The notes beneath the pieces are model-generated. The model did not search any database. It saw only the letters and a program-made list of their open reading frames with translations, and was not told the DNA's origin. The position numbers and the translations under genes were made by a program. Shown here in pieces: positions 20,901-30,500 of a stretch of DNA of 41,565 nucleotides (positions within the stretch are counted from its first letter, which is position 1; every line of letters begins with the position of its first letter). Origin of the DNA: Nemertoderma westbladi (Eukaryota > Xenacoelomorpha > Nemertodermatida > Nemertodermatidae); NCBI GenBank assembly GCA_032718475.1, contig JAUCBJ010006081.1:1-41565 (forward strand). The letters run 5' to 3'.

Positions 20901-23900
20901 GGTGGCGGATGGTAGGTTGCGTGTGGCGGGTGGCGGATGGTGGGTTGCGTGTGGTGGGTGGCGAGTGGCGGATGTGAGTTGCGGTTGGTGGGTGGCTAGT
21001 GGCTGGTGGCGGGTGGCGGGTGGCGGCTGGTGGGTTGCGTGTGGCGGGTGGCGGCCGGTGGGTTGCATGTGGCGGATGATGGGTTGCGGTTGACGGGTAG
21101 CTGGGGGCGGGTGGCGGCTGGTGGGTTGCGTGTGGCGGGTGGCGGCTGGTGGGTTGCGTGTGGCGGGTGGCGGATGGTGGGTTGCGTGTGGCGGGTGGCT
21201 GATGAGGGGTTGCGTGTGGCGGGTGGCGGATGGTTGGTTGCGTGTGGCGGGTGGCGGATGGTGGGTTGCGTGTGACTGGTGGCGGATGGTGATTTGTGTG
21301 TGGCGGGTGGCAGGTGGCGGATGGTGGGTTGCGTGTGGCGGGTGGCGGATGGTGGGTTGCGGTTGTCTGGTGGCGGGTGGCGGATGGTAGGTTGCGTGTG
21401 GCGGGTGGCGGATGGTGGGTTGCGTGTGGTGGGTGGCGAGTGGCGGATGTGAGTTGCGGTTGGTGGGTGGCTAGTGGCGGGTGGCGGGTGGCGGCTGGTG
21501 GGTTGCGTGTGGCGGGTGGCGGCCGGTGGGTTGCATGTGGCGGATGATGGGTTGCGGTTGGCGGGTAGCTGGGGGCGGGTGGCGGCTGGTGGGTTGCGTG
21601 TGGCGGGTGGCGGCCGGTGGGTTGCATGTGGCGGATGATGGGTTGCGGTTGGCGGGTAGCTGGGGGCGGGTGGCGGCTGGTGGGTTGCGTGTGGCGGGTG
21701 GCGGCTGGTGGGTTGCGTGTGGCGGGTGGCGGATGGTGGGTGGTTGCGTGTGGTGGGTGGCGGATGGTGGGTTGAGTGTGGCGGGTGGCGGATGGTAAGT
21801 GGTGTGTATATTGTGGTCTTAGTTGTAAATATTATTATAATGTTAACTTCCTTCACGTCAAGTCTCTCTGACGGGTGGGTGGGGTTCAGTGTACTTCATT
21901 TTAGTACGGGCCAAATCAACATTGTCCGACTGTATGTCTGTCTGTCTGTCGTTCCACCCGCCTCAATGTTAATGTTTCACCACCGGTTCGGACATATATG
22001 TTGAATTTTGGAAGCGGTTTAGTAGATAAAGGGATTTGAATACAAGAGGGTGCTTCGCAAATTCCGTTGAAAGTTTCAGAGATTTCAAGGTTCACATACC
22101 CCGTGAGTGCGATGTCCTGGCGGTGATCACGAGTTTACCTCATGGCACACACTTAGCCTAAGTAACATAACTAATAATTGTAACTGTTGTAGAAATGCAC
22201 TGATTTGCTGACACTATTGACACAAACAACGTCGGTTACTCTTTTGGTTTCTAGGGGCTGGAATCGCGACAACCGTGTTCGCCATCTGTGTGGTTGTCGG
22301 ACACCAGGGGCTGGCCAATCAACAACCAGACGACCGCTTTCTCGCCACGCTGTCCATCGAGTTGAAGACAACAGCGGAAAGAAGAAATCAGATCATTCCG
22401 TCACTGATTTATATAACATACAGGTTGGCGGCTAAACAGTAACTTATCTATATAACAATGGTGCGGGGACCTGACACAAATATATCGTCTTAATGTTTCA
22501 TTATCAATTAAAGGAAAGGAGCAGGTTACAGGATTTAAATTTTTAGAAGTAATCAGCTGTTATTTGCGCCAATTTTCGCCTGGAGAGGCAATAATTTTGA
22601 TTGCACGTCCAAAGTCTACCAGTATCTCATCTATTCAACTAATTTATTCAATTGCTTCCTCTGTTCATTGGTTATGGTTCAATGTATGTTTATAGGGCGT
22701 TCCCTGTGTAGTTGTGGTTCATGAGGATGGGTTTGTAGCCTGGCAAGGTAGAGTGGCTGTCCGCGACATGGAATCTTTGCAACAATTCATCTACACTACT
22801 CTACATGATGTGAATCGAAAAGCCGAAACCAGTAGAGTTAATACAGCTCGAAGTAAGTATGAACACCATCAATACCCTGCCCTGCTAGAACCAGTGCATG
22901 CTGAAAATTTTCAGAGCATAACTATGCTAGATCCCTTTTAACGAGAGGAAAAACCAGTAACCAAAACATAGTAATTTATACCAAATCCGTTTATCGGAGA
23001 CAAAATAACCCAGACCAGGTATAGCAAATCACGGGAGGAAAATAACTCAAGACAATTGAACGGGTTGTTTAATTTTTTTCGAAATTAAATTTTTTAGTGT
23101 GTCAATATTATAGAAGTAAAAACTAGTATTATTGTAGAATGGACCAGTTGTAGTCAAATGTCTAAATTGAGAATATAAAACAAACTAACAGTTTTCCAGT
23201 TGAAGCAGTTCGAATACCACTTGTACGTTTATTTGCTTTACATCTTAATTATTTCATAAAAAATACGGTGTATTCTTTCCTTAAATTTTTAAATTCACTA
23301 ATATCACCACTGTTACTGAGTTTCAAAAGGGGATTTTCAATTAGTAGTGTGTGTGTATATAGTAATCGAATAGCTACATTATGGTGAATTCTGTCTCTTA
23401 TTAGTAAACCGTAAGTATGTGATGTAAATACAGAGAGAGACATGTTTAAATTGGATTATTTTAAATCCGACATAATAGTAATAGTAATGTAAATAGTATA
23501 TATAGTAATATAGTAATAGTAAAATGCTTCACAAATAATGTCAAATGTGTTAATTCATTTTGCCGCACTAATCATGACTGCACCACCGCGGTTGAATTTG
23601 TTTAACTAGTTTAATTAATATAAAGGTGACTGGATTAATGTTTAATTAAGTAAAGTAAAGTTTACTTCGGCCGTTAGGCCAGGGATTACGCACTAAGTCT
23701 GACGACTTCTAGTGCGGTCCCCCCAGAACTATACTCCCCAGAGGAAACTCTAGTACTCATTTAGCGGATTTAAGGCAGAGATGCGCCCTGGCCAGGTACG
23801 ATAAAGCATTCGTGCCGAAACGAAAACTGCTCTGCCTGGCCCCCATTCGGCGATCGAACCCACGACCTCCAAAGAGATGTGAATTTAAGGCAGTGGATTT

Positions 23901-24342
23901 AACAACTACGCCATTGTGGGTATTAAATTATTATTATTGATATTGTTTTCCTGAAATGTTTAATGTCATTATATTTTCTCCAGGCCGACACAGCGGGGCT
24001 CCACCAACCAAACTGCTTCCACCAACGACTCCCCAACCGCTCGGTTTCTCTCCGAGGAAACCGCAGATGAACGGGTGGATGAAACCCCAGCCGAAGAAAC
24101 CCCAGTCCCGGAAGCGCTCGAAGAGACCGCTAATCAGCGTGGAGCAGCGGCCACGATCCGCGTTAAACACGGGGACCGCGCCGAATAAAACTCAGGATTC
24201 GTATCGCTCGGGCTCATTGGGTGAGGGTTCGGTGGAGGAGAAGTCCTCCGTCGGGGATCCTCCTCATAAAGATATCCTAGTCGACGATACTGCAGCGGTG
24301 GACACCACAACAACTACAGAGACAGCGGAGGAACAAAGATAA
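17728..24342 (+). CDS. thioredoxin-fold protein with CxxS site, split gene (3' five exons)
   Basis: Exons at 17728-17900, 18579-18728, 22255-22423, 22696-22852 and 23984-24342 join with consistent phases (2, 2, 0, 1) into 335 residues ending at TAA 24340-24342. Thioredoxin-fold elements occur in order. Residues 33-58 give beta1/alpha1/beta2, ending VLLFWTLW. C59-K-S-S62 replaces the usual CxxC, leaving one active-site Cys. AAYVTCCC (82-88) is a beta3-like strand. YNIQGVPCVVVVHEDG (161-176) carries the cis-Pro loop (P167) and beta4. FVAWQGRVAV is beta5, and DMESLQQFIYTTLHDV the last helix. A basic 70-residue linker (about 89-157) interrupts beta3 and alpha3. Residues 218-335 form a Pro-rich, then acidic/Thr-rich tail with an NLS-like SRKRSKR. 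Family members act in disulfide exchange or as redox-inactive binding modules; CxxS suggests monothiol or non-reductive activity. No start codon is visible, so upstream exons are missing. I cannot name the orthologue. Confidence 0.82.
18579..18728 (+). CDS. exon B: active-site exon (WCKSS)
   Basis: The acceptor is CAATTTTAG ending at 18578 and the donor is CAAG|GTGGGT at 18729. The first base completes the Trp codon from exon A, giving FWTLW-CKSSLKFIDMFVDVAQ, which is the FWxxWC signature of thioredoxins with Ser in place of the second Cys. A Cys-rich strand AAYVTCCCGSS and an acidic DDDAEHG loop follow. The minisatellite starts at the donor itself. Confidence 0.85.
18729..21797. repeat. intronic G-rich minisatellite, 7/28-bp units
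   Basis: About 3.07 kb of 7-bp modules (GTGGGTT, GCGTGTG, GCGGGTG, GCGGATG and variants) organised mostly as 28-bp units such as GTGGGTTGCGTGTGGCGG plus GTGGCGGATG, roughly 110 units. Higher-order duplication shows in the rare TGATTTGTGTGTGG junction at 19927, 20815 and 21290, and in repeated blocks with GATGATGGGTTGCGG at about 21074, 21543 and 21633. The plus strand is strongly G-rich and C-poor. Minus frames therefore read as long Pro/His/Thr/Ala strings and plus frames as Trp/Gly/Val strings. Neither is a protein gene. Runs of GGG separated by 2-5 bases could form G-quadruplexes in the pre-mRNA. Confidence 0.97.
21798..22254 (+). other. intron remainder with an interspersed-repeat fragment
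   Basis: Unique intron sequence between the minisatellite and exon C. A stretch around 21905-22130 has a TGTCTGTCTGTCTGTCG head followed by sequence resembling invertebrate interspersed repeats with the same head type. The segment ends in the polypyrimidine acceptor TTACTCTTTTGGTTTCTAG at 22236-22254. Confidence 0.5.
22255..22423 (+). CDS. exon C: basic linker inserted in thioredoxin fold
   Basis: The acceptor is GGTTTCTAG and the donor ATACAG|GTTGGC. Entering in phase 2 from exon B and leaving in phase 0, it encodes GWNRDNRVRHLCGCRTPGAG, a Ser/Arg/His-rich stretch, SGKKKSDHS and VTDLYNIQ, the last being helix alpha3 leading to the cis-Pro loop. Both boundary phases require this frame. The +1 frame (from 22257) is also open and reads like a hydrophobic segment (AGIATTVFAICVVVG), but it fits neither neighbour. 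Confidence 0.75.
22696..22852 (+). CDS. exon D: cis-Pro loop, beta4-beta5 and last helix
   Basis: The acceptor TTTATAG ends at 22695 and the donor is CGAA|GTAAGT at 22853, a near-consensus site. It encodes GVPCVVVVHEDGFVAWQGRV and then AVRDMESLQQFIYTTLHDVN. This matches the IPT-strand-GEV-G-helix ending of thioredoxins. A TAG directly abuts the acceptor in this frame, so the exon start is tightly fixed. Confidence 0.88.
22853..23983 (+). other. intron D, carrying a minus-strand SINE
   Basis: A 1.13-kb AT-rich intron with consensus GTAAGT and TTCTCCAG ends. The only recognisable content is the tRNA-derived SINE at about 23649-23922 and a low-complexity AATAGTAATAGT run at 23477-23521. The open frames here are short and lack domain signals. 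Confidence 0.7.
23649..23922 (-). mobile_element. tRNA-derived SINE in intron D
   Basis: On the minus strand the element starts near 23922 with a tRNA-like head. The A box TGGCGTAGTTG lies at 23903-23914 and the B box GGTTCGATCGCC at about 23849-23860, with spacing suitable for a Pol III promoter. The body continues through GGGGGCCAGGCAGAGCAG to a CTGGCCTAACGGCC end followed by AAGTAAACTTTACTTTACTT. A hairpin (CGCACTA/TAGTGCG, about 23689-23717) lies in the tail half. It is inserted antisense to the gene. The boundaries are approximate. Confidence 0.75.
23984..24342 (+). CDS. exon E: Pro-rich and acidic tail, stop codon
   Basis: The acceptor TATTTTCTCCAG ends at 23983 and is the strongest in the gene. 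The phase-1 leftover A of exon D plus GC gives Ser, then RHSGAPPTKLLPPTTPQPLG, a Lys/Arg-rich block (KPQPKKPQSRKRSKRP) and an acidic/Thr-rich end finishing TTTTTETAEEQR. The TAA is at 24340-24342. GC content and CpG are higher than in the flanking introns. The tail looks intrinsically disordered. Confidence 0.85.
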
Positions 24343-24562
24343 TACGTTGTTTATGCGATGTAGACTTGGCGTTCATATCGTTAATAATATAACATTGTTT
24401 TATAGGGAATTCGCTGGGTTTTGAACTTCTCACAAATATCACTATCTAGACTTGCCTGTCATATTCCTAAGATTACATTGTAGAAGTTTAAATCATGTTA
24501 TATTGAGTTAAATAATATTATTATTACTTAATTATATTGGGAACAATAAATCAAACCCTTTA
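24343..24562 (+). other. 3' UTR of the thioredoxin-like gene
   Basis: AT-rich, non-coding sequence following the stop codon, with no splice signals recognised. It ends at the AATAAA signal and the first unit of the 35-bp array. Confidence 0.6.
24545..24550 (+). promoter_or_regulatory. candidate poly(A) signal AATAAA
   Basis: A canonical AATAAA about 200 bases after the stop codon, in the context GGGAACAATAAATCAAACCC. Cleavage 10-30 bases downstream would fall at the edge of the 35-bp array, so the array probably begins at the transcript's 3' end. Confidence 0.55.
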
Positions 24563-27500
24563 TTTACATATAAACTGCCTCTACTAGTAAGATGATATTT
24601 ACATATAAACTGCCTCTACTAGTAAGATGATATTTACCTATAAACTGCCTCTACTAGTAAGATGATATTTACATATAAACTGCCTCTACTAGAAAGATGA
24701 TATTTACATATAAACTGCCTCTACTAGTAAGATGATATTTACCTATAAACTGCCTCTACTAGTAAGATGATATTTACATATAAACTGCCTCTACTAGTAA
24801 TATGATATTTACATATAAACTGCCTCTACTAGTAAGATGATATTTACATATAAACATATAAACTGCCTCTACTAGTAAGATGATATTTACATATAAACAT
24901 ATAAACTGCCTCTACTAGTAAGATGATATTTACCTATAAACTGCCTCTACTAGTAAGATGATATTTACATATAAACTGCCTCTACTAGTAATATGATATT
25001 TACATATAAACTGCCTCTACTAGTAAGATGATATTTACATATAAACTGCCTCTACTAGTAAGATGATATTTACATATAAACATATAAACTGCCTCTACTA
25101 GTAAGATGATATTTACATATAAACTGCCTCTACTAGTAAGAGGATATTTACATATAAACTGCCTCTACTAGTAAGATAATATTTACCTATAAACTGCATC
25201 TACTAGTAAGATGATATTTACATATAACATATAAACTGCCTCTACTAGTAAGACGATATTTACATATAAACTGCCTTTACTAGTAAGATGATATTTACCT
25301 ATAAACTGCATCTACTAGTAAGATGATATTTACATATAAACTGCCTTTACTAGTAAGATGATATTTACATATAAACTGCCTCTACTAGTAAGATGATATT
25401 TACATATAAACTGCCTCTACTAGTAAGATGATATTTACATATAAACTGCCTCTACTAGTAAGATGATATTTACATATAAACTGCATCTACTAGTAAGATG
25501 ATATTTACCTATAAACTGCCTCTACTAGTAAGATGATATTTTCAAATAAACTGCCTCTACTAGTAAGATGATATTTACATATAAACTGCCTCTACTAGTA
25601 AGATGATATTTACATATAAACTGCATCTACTAGTAAGATGATATTTACCTATAAACTGCCTCTACTAGTAAGATGATATTTTCAAATAAACTGCCTCTAC
25701 TAGTAAGATGATATTTACATATAAACTGCCTCTACTAGTAAGATGATATTTACATATAAACTGCCTCTACTAGTAAGATGATATTTACATATAAACTGCA
25801 TCTACTAGTAAGATGATATTTACATATAAACTGCCTCTACTAGTAAGATGATATTTACATATAAACTGCCTTTACTAGTAAGATGATATTTACCTATAAA
25901 CTGCATCTACTAGTAAGATGATATTTACATATAAACTGCCTCTACTAGTAAGATGATATTTACATATAAACTGCCTCTACTAGTAAGACGATATTTACAT
26001 ATAAACTGCCTCTACTAGTAAGATGATATTTACATATAAACTGCCTCTACTAGTAAGATGATATTTACATATAAACATATAAACTGCCTCTACTAGTAAG
26101 ATGATATTTACATATAAACTGCCTCGACTAGTAAGAGGATATTTACATATAAACTGCCTCTACTAGTAAGATAATATTTACCTATAAACTGCATCTACTA
26201 GTAAGATGATATTTACATATAAACATATAAACTGCCTCTACTAGTAAGACGATATTTACATATAAACTGCCTTTACTAGTAAGATGATATTTACCTATAA
26301 ACTGCATCTACTAGTAAGATGATATTTACATATAAACTGCCTTTACTAGTAAGATGATATTTACATATAAACTGCCTCTACTAGTAAGATGATATTTACA
26401 TATAAACTGCCTCTACTAGTAAGATGATATTTACATATAAACTGCCTCTACTAGTAAGACGATATTTACATATAAACTGCCTCTACTAGTAAGATGATAT
26501 TTACATATAAACTGCCTCTACTAGTAAGATGATATTTACATATAAACTGCCTCTACTAGTAAGATGATATTTACATATAAACTGCATCTACTAGTAAGAT
26601 GATATTTACCTATAAACTGCCTCTACTAGTAAGATGATATTTTCAAATAAACTGCCTCTACTAGTAAGATGATATTTACATATAAACTGCCTCTACTAGT
26701 AAGATGATATTTACATATAAACTGCCTCTACTAGTAAGATGATATTTACATATAAACTGCATCTACTAGTAAGATGATATTTACATATAAACTGCCTCTA
26801 CTAGTAAGATGATATTTACATATAAACTGCCTTTACTAGTAAGATGATATTTACCTATAAACTGCATCTACTAGTAAGATGATATTTACATATAAACTGC
26901 CTCTACTAGTAAGATGATATTTACATATAAACTGCCTCTACTAGTAAGACGATATTTACATATAAACTGCCTCTACTAGTAAGATGATATTTACATATAA
27001 ACTGCCTTTACTAGTAAGATGATATTTACCTATAAACTGCATCTACTAGTAAGATGATATTTACATATAAACTGCATCTACTAGTAAGATGATATTTACA
27101 TATAAACTGCCTCTACTAGTAAGACGATATTTACATATAAACTGCCTCTACTAGTAAGATGATATTTACCTATAAACTGCATCTACTAGTAAGATGATAT
27201 TTACCTATAAACTGCATCTACTAGTAAGATAATATTTACATATAAACTGCCTCTACTAGTAAGATGATATTTACATATAAACATATAAACTGCCTCTACT
27301 AGTAAGATGATATTTACCTATAAACTGCATCTACTAGTAAGATGATATTTACCTATAAACTGCATCTACTAGTAAGATAATATTTACATATAAACTGCCT
27401 CTACTAGTAAGATGATATTTACATATAAACATATAAACTGCCTCTACTAGTAAGATGATATTTACATATAAACTGCCTCTACTAGTAAGACGATATTTAC

Positions 27501-30500
27501 ATATAAACTGCCTCTACTAGTAAGATGATATTTACATATAAACTGCCTTTACTAGTAAGATGATATTTACCTATAAACTGCATCTACTAGTAAGATGATA
27601 TTTACATATAAACTGCCTCTACTAGTAAGATGATATTTACCTATAAACTGCCTCTACTAGTAAGATGATATTTACATATAAACTGCCTTTACTAGTAAGA
27701 TGATATTTACCTATAAACTGCATCTACTAGTAAGATGATATTTACATATAAACTGCCTCTACTAGTAAGATGATATTTACCTATAAACTGCCTCTACTAG
27801 TAAGATGATATTTACATATAAACTGCCTTTACTAGTAAGATGATATTTACCTATAAACTGCATCTACTAGTAAGATGATATTTACATATAAACTGCATCT
27901 ACTAGTAAGATGATATTTACATATAAACTGCCTCTACTAGTAAGATGATATTTACCTATAAACTGCCTCTACTAGTAAGATGATATTTACCTATAAACTG
28001 CCTCTACTAGTAAGATGATATTTACATATAAACTGCCTCTACTAGTAAGAGGATATTTACATATAAACTGCATCTACTAGTAAGATGATATTTACATATA
28101 AACTGCATCTACTAGTAAGATGATATTTACATATAAACTGCCTCTACTAGTAAGATGATATTTACATATAAACTGCCTCTACTAGTAAGATGATATTTAC
28201 CTATAAACTGCATCTACTAGTAAGATGATATTTACATATAAACTGCCTCTACTAGTAAGATGATATTTACCTATAAACTGCCTCTACTAGTAAGATGATA
28301 TTTACATATAAACTGCCTTTACTAGTAAGATGATATTTACCTATAAACTGCATCTACTAGTAAGATGATATTTACATATAAACTGCCTCTACTAGTAAGA
28401 TGATATTTACATATAAACTGCCTCTACTAGTAAGATGATATTTACATATAAACTGCCTCTACTAGTAAGATGATATTTACCTATAAACTGCCTCTACTAG
28501 TAAGATGATATTTACCTATAAACTGCATCTACTAGTAAGATGATATTTACATATAAACTGCCTCTACTAGTAAGATGATATTTACCTATAAACTGCATCT
28601 ACTAGTAAGATGATATTTACATATAAACTGCCTTTACTAGTAAGATGATATTTACATATAAACTGCATCTACTAGTAAGATGATATTTACATATAAACTG
28701 CCTTTACTAGTAAGATGATATTTACCTATAAACTGCATCTACTAGTAAGATGATATTTACATATAAACTGCCTTTACTAGTAAGATGATATTTACCTATA
28801 AACTGCCTTTACTAGTAAGATGATATTTACATATAAACTGCCTCTACTAGTAAGACGATATTTACATATAAACTGCCTCTACTAGTAAGATGATATTTAC
28901 ATATAAACTGCCTTTACTAGTAAGATGATATTTACATATAAACTGCATCTACTAGTAAGATGATATTTACATATAAACTGCCTTTACTAGTAAGATGATA
29001 TTTACCTATAAACTGCATCTACTAGTAAGATGATATTTACATATAAACTGCCTCTACTAGTAAGATGACATTTACCTATAAACTGCCTTTACTAGTAAGA
29101 TGATATTTACATATAAACTGCCTCTACTAGTAAGATGATATTTACATATAAACTGCCTCTACTAGTAAGATGATATTTACATATAAACTGCCTTTACTAG
29201 TAAGATGATATTTACCTATAAACTGCATCTACTAGTAAGATGATATTTACATATAAACTGCATCTACTAGTAAGATGATATTTACATATAAACTGCCTCT
29301 ACTAGTAAGACGATATTTACATATAAACTGCCTTTACTAGTAAGATGATATTTACCTATAAACTGCATCTACTAGTAAGATGATATTTACCTATAAACTG
29401 CATCTACTAGTAAGATGATATTTACATATAAACTGCCTTTACTAGTAAGATGATATTTACCTATAAACTGCATCTACTAGTAAGATGATATTTACATATA
29501 AACTGCCTCTACTAGTAAGATGATATTTACATATAAACTGCCTTTACTAGTAAGATGATATTTACCTATAAACTGCATCTACTAGTAAGATGATATTTAC
29601 ATATAAACTGCCTCTACTAGTAAGATGATATTTACATATAAACTGCCTCTACTAGTAAGATGATATTTTCATATAAACTGCCTCTACTAGTAAGAGGATA
29701 TTTACATATAAACTGCCTCTACTAGTAAGATGATATTTACATATAAACTGCCTCTACTAGTAAGATGATATTTACATATAAACTGCCTCTACTAGTAAGA
29801 TGATATTTACATATAAACTGCCTCTACTAGTAAGATGATATTTACATATAAACTGCCTCTACTAGTAAGATGATATTTACATATAAACTGCCTTTACTAG
29901 TAAGATGATATTTACCTATAAACTGCATCTACTAGTAAGATGATATTTACATATAAACTGCCTCTACTAGTAAGATGATATTTACATATAAACTGCCTCT
30001 ACTAGTAAGATGATATTTACATATAAACTGCCTCTACTAGTAAGATGATATTTACATATAAACTGCCTCTACTAGTAAGATGATATTTACCTATAAACTG
30101 CCTCTACTAGTAAGATGATATTTACATATAAACTGCCTCTACTAGTAAGATGATATTTACATATAAACTGCCTCTACTAGTAAGATGATATTTACATATA
30201 AACTGCCTCTACTAGTAAGATGATATTTACATATAAACTGCCTCTACTAGTAAGATGATATTTACATATAAACTGCCTCTACTAGTAAGATGATATTTAC
30301 ATATAAACTGCCTCTACTAGTAAGATGATATTTACATATAAACTGCCTTTACTAGTAAGATGATATTTACCTATAAACTGCATCTACTAGTAAGATGATA
30401 TTTACATATAAACTGCCTCTACTAGTAAGATGATATTTACATATAAACTGCCTTTACTAGTAAGATGATATTTACCTATAAACTGCATCTACTAGTAAGA

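Noticed and set aside
18607-21856. Minus-strand open frames of up to 994 codons rich in Pro, His, Thr and Ala, and plus-strand Trp/Gly/Val frames
   Set aside because: These are translations of a heptamer minisatellite lying within an intron of a plus-strand gene. They are low complexity and have no domain.
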